From: Anaerolineaceae bacterium
Lineage (GTDB): Bacteria > Chloroflexota > Anaerolineae > Anaerolineales > Anaerolineaceae
DNA: 15,281 nucleotides
NCBI GenBank assembly: GCA_003524305.1
Contig: DQHW01000042.1
Coordinates: 89,665 to 104,945, forward strand
Direction: 5' to 3'
Part shown: positions 1 to 6,027 of the stretch, piece by piece
Layout: each line of letters opens with the position of its first letter
Numbering within the stretch: the stretch's first letter is position 1
Notes under the pieces: generated by a model
Told to the model about the DNA's origin: nothing
The model's input: only the letters and a program-made list of their open reading frames with translations
Database searches by the model: none
Position numbers and translations under genes: made by a program

Positions 1-405
1 TGCGCTCGAGAATTATTTGCAGAGATGCGGACGGTGATTTACGCCAATAAAACGGCTGATTATCATGCCAACCCATCCGTACTTGAACCTTTTGTGGCCA
101 GCGTCTTTAAACATCTTGAAAAACATCACCGCTTTTACAAGACCATGTTGGGCAGGCAGGGTGATCCGTATTTCAGAACTTTATTCCAGGACCAGATATC
201 AGAATTGATATTTGAGCCGGTTGAAATGAGCGATTCGTTGGAGCAAAACACCGTTCAATACAGCATGACCTTGCGTTTCTTCAGCGCCGGGTTTGCCGGG
301 TTGGCCTCCTGGTGGCTTGAAAAAGACATGCCCATCCCGTTGGAAGAAGCGTCAAGGCAAATCGCAATGAACATCCTGCCCGGGTATTTACGTCTGATTG
401 AATGA
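1..405 (+). CDS. TetR-type transcriptional regulator, C-terminal part (5' end outside window)
   Basis: The reading frame is open from the first base of the window to a TGA at 403-405, so the gene is cut by the window edge. The first in-frame ATG (position 25) is unlikely to be the true start. The visible 134 residues are mostly alpha-helical and resemble the ligand-binding/dimerisation half of TetR-family regulators: a stretch with SVFKHLEKHHRFYKTML, then an amphipathic helix with FRTLFQDQISELI and a closing part with FFSAGFAGLASWWLEKDMP. The pattern 'hydrophobic AGxxxLxxWWLE, then PxxLxxxxxxxI' is typical of this family's C-terminal domain. The DNA-binding helix-turn-helix would lie upstream, outside the window. 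It ends 132 bases before the ECF sigma gene on the same strand, and I see no clear terminator between them. A functional link to that operon is possible but unproven. Confidence 0.75.
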   Translation, partial: CARELFAEMRTVIYANKTADYHANPSVLEPFVASVFKHLEKHHRFYKTMLGRQGDPYFRTLFQDQISELIFEPVEMSDSLEQNTVQYSMTLRFFSAGFAGLASWWLEKDMPIPLEEASRQIAMNILPGYLRLIE

Positions 406-537
406 CCTCACATAGTAAAATTAATTCATAACCAATTTTCATTATCAACCGGATTACTTGTCACTACTTTCTTGAGCCATTTTTGAACCTTTTTCATTGG
501 TCTGCTACATACTTCAGGACACAGGTTGAGGTAGACC

Positions 538-1140
538 ATGATAACCAACACTCTAACACAAAAAGGGAAATGGACCATCGCGATGGCAGAACCCTGCTCT
601 GATGAAACCCTGGCAAAAAGGCTGGCCGCCGGGGATGAAACCGCGCTTCACGAACTTTATGCGGAATATGGGAAACGGCTCTTTGCGTACGCCTTGCGCC
701 TCACCAACGACCAGGCTAAAGCCGAAGATGTGGTACAAGACGTTCTGGTCGTGGTATGGCGCACAGCCGGCCGTTATCGCGGTGAAGGACGCTTCATCGC
801 CTGGCTCTTGGGTATCGTTCATCACACCGCCATGAATGCCATCCGGCATACATCCATCTCCATTTCGGAAGAAATGGAAGACTCTCTGCCTTCAAACTCA
901 ATGCCCCCAGAAAGTCAAACACAGCGTAATCTGCAAGGTGCGTGGGTGCGCCAGGGGCTCGAGTCGCTAGACTCTGACCACCGCGCAGTGCTTGAACTGG
1001 TTTTCTACCAGGGTTTGAGCCTGGATGAAATCTCAAAAGTGTGTCAAATCCCGCTGGGAACGGTAAAAAGCAGACTGTCGTATGCCCGACAGCAACTCAA
1101 AGGCATCTTGATCAGACAAAACGCGGAGGAATGGCGATGA
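538..1140 (+). CDS. RNA polymerase sigma factor, ECF subfamily (sigma-70 family)
   Basis: A 200-residue ECF-type sigma factor. Region 2 spans about residues 28-105, with the core and -10 recognition helices in AEDVVQDVLVVVWRTAGRY (63-80) and GRFIAWLLGIVHHTAMNAIR. Region 4 spans about 140-190, with LDSDHRAVLELVFYQGLSLD and a helix-turn-helix at ISKVCQIPLGTVKSRLSYAR that would bind the -35 element. The start at 538 is chosen because GAGG (528-531) lies six bases upstream. The in-frame ATG at 583 has no Shine-Dalgarno at proper distance. The stop overlaps the anti-sigma start by four bases (ATGA), so the two are probably translationally coupled. ECF factors of this kind usually transcribe their own operon when the anti-sigma releases them. 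I looked for a GAAC-type -35 with a GTC-type -10 upstream and found no pair at correct spacing. Confidence 0.93.
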   Translation: MITNTLTQKGKWTIAMAEPCSDETLAKRLAAGDETALHELYAEYGKRLFAYALRLTNDQAKAEDVVQDVLVVVWRTAGRYRGEGRFIAWLLGIVHHTAMNAIRHTSISISEEMEDSLPSNSMPPESQTQRNLQGAWVRQGLESLDSDHRAVLELVFYQGLSLDEISKVCQIPLGTVKSRLSYARQQLKGILIRQNAEEWR

Positions 1141-2018
1141 AAGCTCATACCGAATTTGAAGAACTACTGCCTTTCTACGCCGCTGGTGGGTGCAACGCTC
1201 AACAAAAACGCGAGATGGAAGCTCACCTAAACGACTGCCCTGAATGTCAAACCGAGTTGGTGATGTGGAAAGCCGTATCATCAGAAATTACGGCTTCCAG
1301 CCAGGCTATCACTGCTCCCCCTGAAATTCCAGCCCGGGTAATAAAACGCATCCATACTCCCAATCCGCTGACCGCCGCGGTGCGCCAGTCTTGGCAGTTG
1401 ATCAGAGCACAGTTTTACATTGTTCAATCCGAGTTGTGGCCGATCTCTGCCCTGGTGATGTTGATCGGGGTTCTTGTAGCTGTAATCGCCAGAAAAGACA
1501 TGGTGATCTATCTGCTTTCTCCCATGATGGCAGCTTCAACCCTGGCCATGCTATACGGTCCGGATCACGACCCTGCCAACGAACTTGCGCGTTCCACCGC
1601 CACCTCTCCTTGGAAAATACTTCTGGCACGCATGAGCATCATGTCAACCTACAACCTTCTGCTGGGACTGGTCGCATCACTGGGTCTGCTGCTCTTTGTC
1701 AAACCAGAAATGTTGGGCACCATCATCCTCGGCTGGGTAGGACCGCTGGCGTTTCTGTCGTCTCTTGCGCTTTTACTCTCTGTCTGGTGGGGAACCGGCA
1801 TTGCCATTGCCGCCACTTACGGCTTGTGGCTGGCTCAATACATCTCTTTCAAAACCATCAGCATTTGGATGCCTTCTCCCATTTGGAGCAGTTTTCTGTC
1901 AGCCTATAAAGATTTTTGGCATGAACCGCTGCTGCTGGTGGGATTATCCATCCTGTTTGCATTTATCGCCTTGTGGTCGGCTAACCAACCTGTGCTTAGA
2001 CTATCATCCAACCAATAA
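1137..2018 (+). CDS. Anti-sigma factor: zinc-finger (zf-HC2/ZAS) domain plus polytopic membrane region
   Basis: A 293-residue protein. The N-terminal cytoplasmic domain carries the zinc-binding anti-sigma motif H30-x3-C34-x2-C37 (HLNDCPEC), preceded by FEELLPFYAAGGC and AQQKREMEAH. This is the classic ZAS signature that clamps an ECF sigma. Most ZAS anti-sigmas have one membrane helix, but here the rest of the protein has about six hydrophobic segments (roughly 102-118, 123-140, 168-188, 193-215, 217-237, 264-281). It therefore looks like a fusion of an anti-sigma domain to an ABC-2-permease-like membrane domain. ATG 1137 is chosen because GGAGGA (1125-1130) is six bases away. The in-frame ATG at 1131 abuts the Shine-Dalgarno, and the frame is open further upstream only inside the sigma gene. 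It probably holds the sigma factor at the membrane, with the membrane part sensing or coupling to the transporter encoded downstream. Confidence 0.88.
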   Translation: MKAHTEFEELLPFYAAGGCNAQQKREMEAHLNDCPECQTELVMWKAVSSEITASSQAITAPPEIPARVIKRIHTPNPLTAAVRQSWQLIRAQFYIVQSELWPISALVMLIGVLVAVIARKDMVIYLLSPMMAASTLAMLYGPDHDPANELARSTATSPWKILLARMSIMSTYNLLLGLVASLGLLLFVKPEMLGTIILGWVGPLAFLSSLALLLSVWWGTGIAIAATYGLWLAQYISFKTISIWMPSPIWSSFLSAYKDFWHEPLLLVGLSILFAFIALWSANQPVLRLSSNQ

Positions 2019-2055
2019 TTCACAAACATGAGGGTTTTTGGCCTCAGGAGGAATA

Positions 2056-2841
2056 ATGTCTCAATTTTTTGGCGTGCTGCGCCACGAATTCAAAATGGCC
2101 GTCAAACGGCCAGGTATGTGGATCGCATATGCCGTACTTTACGTTTTTTATTCAATCACAGTTTTTGCACCATCAGAGGTTGGCGATGCGTTGCCCGCGA
2201 CCACCATTGAAATGTGGCAGCATGCCGCTATGATCCTGTTTTATATCAACATGTTCATGGTCCTTTTAGGTGGAATCTTAGCCGCAGATCGTTTACAACG
2301 TGACTACAGGCTGGGTGTTCGTGAGTTACAACACAGTTCACCCATCAATCAGATTACTTACCTTTTAGCAAAATACATCGGCGTTTGGGCTGCCGTGATC
2401 ATGCCTATGTTTATTTACGTCATGGCTAATGCAGTCTATTATGTAGCAAGAGGAGTTTCGCCTCTCTTTCTCGCGATTTTGCCCGTTGTCTTTCTGGTGA
2501 TGGGCGGCACTGCTTTTGCATTTGTGGTGGCATTTTCAATTGCCTGTCCGCTGTTTATGCCGGTGAGAGTCTATCAAGTTCTGTTTGTCGGCTACTGGTT
2601 CTGGGGTAATTACTTAAGCCCGGATGTTTTTCCTACCATCAGCGGAACCCTGCTTGTTCCCTCTGGAAAATTTGCAATGTACGGCTTTTTTCATGGATTT
2701 CCGGGGTTTTTTTCCAAATTCGATCAACCAGTAATTTCATCCACTGAAGCGGTTTGGAATTTAATTATCTTGTTTTCCATAATTGTTGCTGTGCTGGTTA
2801 TCACAACTCTGATACTGCGCAGACAAACCCGCCGCGCATAG
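2056..2841 (+). CDS. ABC-2-type transporter permease subunit
   Basis: A 261-residue membrane protein with about six transmembrane segments, beginning MSQFFGVLRHEFKMAVKRPG. This N-terminus (amphipathic helix, RHEFKMAVKRP, then a first hydrophobic segment) is typical of ABC-2 permeases. After the second hydrophobic segment comes a cytoplasmic stretch, AADRLQRDYRLGVRELQHSS, in which 'AADRxxRDxxxGxxELxxS' is the conserved coupling region of bacterial ABC-2 exporters. The protein ends in a basic RRQTRRA tail. The start is set at ATG 2056 because AGGAGGA (2046-2052) lies just upstream; an in-frame TTG at 2038 lies ahead of that Shine-Dalgarno. It sits 37 bases after the anti-sigma gene and nine before the next permease, so the pair probably forms the membrane channel driven by the ATPase encoded third. 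The substrate cannot be told from sequence. Confidence 0.87.
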   Translation: MSQFFGVLRHEFKMAVKRPGMWIAYAVLYVFYSITVFAPSEVGDALPATTIEMWQHAAMILFYINMFMVLLGGILAADRLQRDYRLGVRELQHSSPINQITYLLAKYIGVWAAVIMPMFIYVMANAVYYVARGVSPLFLAILPVVFLVMGGTAFAFVVAFSIACPLFMPVRVYQVLFVGYWFWGNYLSPDVFPTISGTLLVPSGKFAMYGFFHGFPGFFSKFDQPVISSTEAVWNLIILFSIIVAVLVITTLILRRQTRRA

Positions 2842-2850
2842 GATAAATCG

Positions 2851-3513
2851 ATGAAACGCTTTTCGTTACGTTACGCACTCATGACCTATAAACTGGATCA
2901 ACTCTGGCTGCCTCTGGCAATATTTCTACTTTTCATTTTGATTAGCCTGATCCAGATGGATGCACCTCAGCTTATGAATATCGCCCGCTCTTACCTGAGC
3001 GCTGCAGTTCCACTGCTGGCAGGTATTATGGCAGCCTACTCAGTGCTTGAAGACCCCGCTCTTGAACTGCGTTTTGCGACCCCTATCCCGGCTTCTCGCA
3101 CGCTGCTGGAACGTTTAGGGCTGATCTTTGTCGTTCAATCAAGCTTCGCACTGTTGTTTCAGGCGGTTATTCTGATCATTGGCGGAGATTTCTCAATGTA
3201 CCTGAGTGCCTGGCACCTGCAATTGGCCTGGATCATCCCAACCCTTTCATTGATGATGCTGGGATGCACCTGCTCACTGCTGGCTGCCAATTCCACCATC
3301 GGTGCTTTGATGGTGGGTATGGTTTGGTTGGTGGAGTTGATCGCCCGCGGATGGTTTGCCCAGAATTTCGGCAAATACTTCCTGGTTTTCATGGGGGCTT
3401 TAATGCCTGACCACCCCGATCTTATTGCCAATCACATTTCACTCTTCGTGATCTCTATTGCACTCTTCATTACTTCCATGGCGCTGCTTCGCCACCAGGA
3501 ACGATACATCTAA
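2851..3513 (+). CDS. Second membrane (permease-like) subunit of the ABC transporter
   Basis: A 220-residue protein with about six hydrophobic segments (LWLPLAIFLLFILISL near the start, ISLFVISIALFITSMALL at the end). The stretch AYSVLEDPALELRFATPIPA followed by SRTLLERLGL matches the 'ED..LEL..A.P.s....leRl' coupling region seen in ABC-2-type permeases of such operons, as in the preceding gene. It is shorter than a usual ABC-2 permease, and I do not recognise a more specific family. AGGAT (2840-2844) overlaps the preceding stop codon and is six bases from ATG 2851, so translation is probably coupled. The ATPase gene starts 12 bases downstream. Its role as the partner permease is inferred from position and topology. 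Confidence 0.8.
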   Translation: MKRFSLRYALMTYKLDQLWLPLAIFLLFILISLIQMDAPQLMNIARSYLSAAVPLLAGIMAAYSVLEDPALELRFATPIPASRTLLERLGLIFVVQSSFALLFQAVILIIGGDFSMYLSAWHLQLAWIIPTLSLMMLGCTCSLLAANSTIGALMVGMVWLVELIARGWFAQNFGKYFLVFMGALMPDHPDLIANHISLFVISIALFITSMALLRHQERYI

Positions 3514-3525
3514 AAAGGATATCTT

Positions 3526-4425
3526 ATGATAAAAATCAACTCACTTACCAAAATCTATGCTGCGGGTGCCAAAACCGTGCAAGCCCTCAACGGTCTGGAC
3601 CTGGTCATCGGACAAGGCATGTTTGGACTGCTCGGTCCGAATGGCGCCGGCAAAACCACCCTTATGCGCATCCTGGCGGGCATCGTCAATGCCAGCAGTG
3701 GATCTGTGAACGTCGGCGGCAATGATGTCACAACTGAAACCGGCAAAATGGAAGTCAAGAAGATGCTTGGATACTTACCACAGGAGTTGGGGATGTATCC
3801 CGAACTAACCGCCGCTCAATTTGTAGATTACATGGCCATCCTGAAAGGGTTGGAAAACCCCGCCGAACGCCGCGAACGCGTTGAAAAAGTGCTGAACATG
3901 GTCGGCTTGAGTGACAATGCAAACCGCAAGATCAAGGGTTTTTCAGGCGGCATGAAACGGCGTGTGGGCATAGCCCAGGCGCTAGTAAACGACCCCAGGC
4001 TGCTGATCGTGGATGAACCCACTGCCGGTCTCGACCCTGAAGAACGCATCCGTTTTCGCAACCTGTTGGTGAATCTTGCGGCTGACCGCACCGTTCTGCT
4101 CTCAACCCATATCGTTGAAGATATCGGACAGACTTGTCGCGATCTGGCCGTCATCGCCCGCGGACAAGTGATCTTTCGCGGCAGCCCGGCTGAATTGACC
4201 CAGGCAGCTTCTGGTCATGTGTGGGCTTTGACTTCCTCTGCCATGGAGAAACCCAATCATGGATTGACCATCGTCTCCATGCTGCACCTGGCCGAAGGCA
4301 CCCAATACCGCATGGTTGGAGAAAGCGCCTCAGATTATCCAGATGCACAGCCCGTCCAACCCGGGCTTGAAGACGGCTACGTTTGGTTGATGAAAAACGC
4401 CGGACAATCCATAGACACGCTGTGA
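3526..4425 (+). CDS. ABC transporter ATP-binding protein
   Basis: A 299-residue ABC ATPase with every diagnostic motif: Walker A GPNGAGKT (residues 37-44), Q-loop glutamine in YLPQ (Q86), signature FSGGM (139-143), Walker B LLIVDEP (159-165), D-loop AGLD and H-loop STHI (H195). The first 220 residues are the nucleotide-binding domain. The remaining 80 form the accessory C-terminal tail common in ABC-2 exporter ATPases of the CcmA/drug-export group. AAAGGAT (3514-3520) gives a good Shine-Dalgarno five bases from the ATG. As the last gene of the sigma/anti-sigma/permease operon, it should energise export by the two upstream permeases from the cytoplasmic face. The ATPase assignment is certain; the exported substrate is unknown. 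Confidence 0.95.
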   Translation: MIKINSLTKIYAAGAKTVQALNGLDLVIGQGMFGLLGPNGAGKTTLMRILAGIVNASSGSVNVGGNDVTTETGKMEVKKMLGYLPQELGMYPELTAAQFVDYMAILKGLENPAERRERVEKVLNMVGLSDNANRKIKGFSGGMKRRVGIAQALVNDPRLLIVDEPTAGLDPEERIRFRNLLVNLAADRTVLLSTHIVEDIGQTCRDLAVIARGQVIFRGSPAELTQAASGHVWALTSSAMEKPNHGLTIVSMLHLAEGTQYRMVGESASDYPDAQPVQPGLEDGYVWLMKNAGQSIDTL

Positions 4426-4448
4426 ACTAAATTAAAAGTTTTAAATAT

Positions 4449-4499
4449 AACTCCAAGATACCAGGGTGCACTAACACCTAATCCCTGTATCTTGGAGTT
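4449..4499 (+). terminator. Long imperfect hairpin after the ABC operon (likely terminator or mRNA 3' stabiliser)
   Basis: Left arm 4449-4466 (AACTCCAAGATACCAGGG) pairs with right arm 4483-4499 over 17 base pairs with a single bulged G. The loop is 16 bases. It starts 24 bases after the ATPase stop. No strong T run follows (GAACCTTTAGTTT), so it may be a weak or Rho-assisted terminator or a transcript-end stabiliser. Confidence 0.6.
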
Positions 4500-4618
4500 G
4501 AACCTTTAGTTTATTGTCTGTTGCCTTACACACTTGTATTGAAACCACTTATTATTTAATTTCACCCCAACACTTTTGGGACACAAAAAGAGCAATTTTT
4601 GTAATATAGGTTATTTTA

Positions 4619-4632
4619 TGCAACCGGTTGCA
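4619..4632. promoter_or_regulatory. LacI-family-like operator (perfect 14-bp palindrome)
   Basis: TGCAACCGGTTGCA is a perfect palindrome with a central CCGG (CG step at the dyad). That is the usual form of LacI-family sugar-regulator operators (compare the ACCGGT/AACGTT cores of CcpA, PurR and GntR-type sites). It lies eight bases upstream of a consensus -10 box, covering the -35/spacer region, so a bound repressor would block RNA polymerase. No LacI-type gene is in this window. Confidence 0.65.
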
Positions 4633-4637
4633 AGTTG

Positions 4638-4646
4638 TGCTATAAT
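4638..4646 (+). promoter_or_regulatory. Extended -10 promoter of the MFS gene
   Basis: TGCTATAAT gives a perfect TATAAT (4641-4646) with the TGn extension. No convincing -35 is present at 17 or 18 bases (ATGCAA or TATGCA), as expected for an extended -10 promoter. The start would be near 4653, giving a short leader with GAGG (4665-4668) ahead of ATG 4679. Confidence 0.7.
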
Positions 4647-4678
4647 GGGGCAATCTTCTGAAGTGAGGGACACAACTT

Positions 4679-5911
4679 ATGACGACTGCAAAAAAACCTT
4701 CGATTAAAATCGGCTTGATCTTGCTGGCTTATATCGCATTTATCGCGCTGGGTATGCCCGACGGCTTGTTAGGCGTGGGCTGGCCTACTATGCGAGCTGG
4801 GTTTCAGGTCCCCCTCGATGCACTCGGATTTTTCATGGTCGCCAGTACCATAGGCTACCTCAGCGCAAGTTTTGCATCTGGTTATTTACTGCGTAAAATG
4901 GGTGTTGGGGGTCTGCTTGCCGCATCCTGCGGACTAACGGGTCTTACACTCCTGAGTTATACCTTCGTCCCGGCTTGGTGGATGATGGCTCTCTTGGGTT
5001 TGTTTGGCGGTCTGGGGGCTGGCGCCATTGATGCAGGCTTGAACACCTACGTTGCGGCCAACTTCACCGAAGGGCTGATGCAATGGCTGCATGCCAGCTA
5101 TGGCATTGGCGTAACCCTTGGGCCGATCCTCATGACCTTCGGTCTGGCTTCATTAAATACCTGGCATTTTGGCTATCGCGTTGTTGCCATTTTTCAGATC
5201 GTACTGGCTGTCACCTTCTTCATCACCATGAAAATGTGGGGGGCAAAAAACACACAAAATGATTCAAAAGAAGAAAAAAACATCACCGAATATAAAACTT
5301 CGTATAAAGAAACCCTGCAGCAGCCGGAGGTTTGGTTAAGTATGCTGCTCTTTGTACTCTATGTAGGTGCTGAAATGGGTTTGGGCGCCTGGGCATACAC
5401 CTTTTTAACCGAGTCTCGCGGCATTGCCGCCAAGACCGCCGGCTTTTGGGCGGGCAGTTTTTATGCCTTGTTTACCATCGGGCGCATTTTGGCCGGTCTC
5501 TATGCCAAACGTTTGGGTGTTAACAAAACCATCCTGATCGGTACAATATTGGCCATTATTGGTGCTGTGTTGTTGTGGTGGAACCCTGTCTCCATCATCA
5601 GCTTGATTGGCGTCGTGGTGATCGGTTTTGCCATCGCGCCGATCTTCCCTGCATTGATGTCTGGCACCAGCGGCCGTGTCAGCCCAAAATTTGCCGCCAA
5701 TACGATTGGTTTTCAAATGATGTCAGCCGGTATCGGCGGCGCAATATTACCCACCCTTATGGGTGTCTTGGCGCGCCGCATTTCGCTTGAAACCATCCCT
5801 ATCTTCATCTTTTCGCTGCTGGTTGCGATGTTGGTGGTCTATCTGCTTTCGATGAAACGCACCAACCAATTGAAACTTGCTCCGGTCACAGAATCTCAGC
5901 CTGCGGACTAG
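4679..5911 (+). CDS. Major facilitator superfamily transporter, FHS/sugar-permease-like
   Basis: A 410-residue, 12-helix MFS permease. The first helix begins at KIGLILLAYIAFIALGMPDG, and a motif-A-like loop follows helix 2 (ASGYLLRKMGVGG, about 67-79). The segment GGLGAGAIDAGLNTYVAANF (111-129) followed by WLHASYGIGVTLGP is characteristic of the fucose/glucose-type branch, where 'DaGlNtyva' and 'HasyGiGatlGP' recur. A charged central loop (about residues 190-220, rich in K, E and N) separates the two six-helix bundles. The second half repeats the motif with LYAKRLGVNK. Position and the LacI-type operator in its promoter suggest carbohydrate import controlled by a sugar-responsive repressor. 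The gene stands alone between two terminator-like structures. The superfamily is certain; the sugar substrate is inferred. Confidence 0.88.
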   Translation: MTTAKKPSIKIGLILLAYIAFIALGMPDGLLGVGWPTMRAGFQVPLDALGFFMVASTIGYLSASFASGYLLRKMGVGGLLAASCGLTGLTLLSYTFVPAWWMMALLGLFGGLGAGAIDAGLNTYVAANFTEGLMQWLHASYGIGVTLGPILMTFGLASLNTWHFGYRVVAIFQIVLAVTFFITMKMWGAKNTQNDSKEEKNITEYKTSYKETLQQPEVWLSMLLFVLYVGAEMGLGAWAYTFLTESRGIAAKTAGFWAGSFYALFTIGRILAGLYAKRLGVNKTILIGTILAIIGAVLLWWNPVSIISLIGVVVIGFAIAPIFPALMSGTSGRVSPKFAANTIGFQMMSAGIGGAILPTLMGVLARRISLETIPIFIFSLLVAMLVVYLLSMKRTNQLKLAPVTESQPAD

Positions 5912-5933
5912 TAACACAAGGTTTTATATAATA

Positions 5934-5960
5934 GTCCCCGGCGGTTTAAGCGCGGGGGAC
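5934..5960 (+). terminator. Hairpin downstream of the MFS gene
   Basis: GTCCCC (5934-5939) pairs with GGGGAC (5955-5960), with further partial pairing inside and a small loop around GGTTTAAG. It is followed by ATTTATTATA. It lies 22 bases after the MFS stop. The stem is good but the T run is imperfect. Confidence 0.55.
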
Positions 5961-5985
5961 ATTTATTATATACATCAGGTTTACA

Positions 5986-6017
5986 AAACCTCCGCAGACT
6001 GAAATCTGCGGGGGTTT
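5986..6017. terminator. Bidirectional terminator between convergent genes
   Basis: A 13-bp stem (5986-5998 with 6005-6017, one G-U pair) around the loop CTGAAA, sitting 11 bases beyond the stop of the - strand SPFH gene. Read on the - strand the stem ends in GGTTTTGT. Read on the + strand it ends in GGTTTCCT. It can therefore serve both the SPFH gene and read-through from the MFS gene. Confidence 0.75.
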
Positions 6018-6027
6018 CCTATTACGA

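Larger units (their letters stand above)
4426..4678. other. Intergenic region between ABC operon and MFS gene
   Basis: 253 bases without a gene. It holds the long hairpin at 4449-4499, a small CCCAA/TTGGG hairpin (4566-4580), a perfect 7-bp inverted repeat ACAAAAA/TTTTTGT with a six-base loop (4583-4602), and then the operator and promoter of the MFS gene. The AT-rich inverted repeat just upstream of the promoter could act as an UP-like element, but this is not established. Confidence 0.5.

Noticed and set aside
484..505. Possible ECF-type promoter (TGAACCT ... GTCTG) ahead of the sigma gene
   Set aside because: The spacing between the two elements is about ten bases, too short for the 15-17 expected of ECF promoters.
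1041..1136. Upstream extension of the anti-sigma reading frame into the sigma gene
   Set aside because: It overlaps the region 4 coding part of the sigma factor in another frame; the Shine-Dalgarno at 1125-1130 and the zf-HC2 domain start support ATG 1137.
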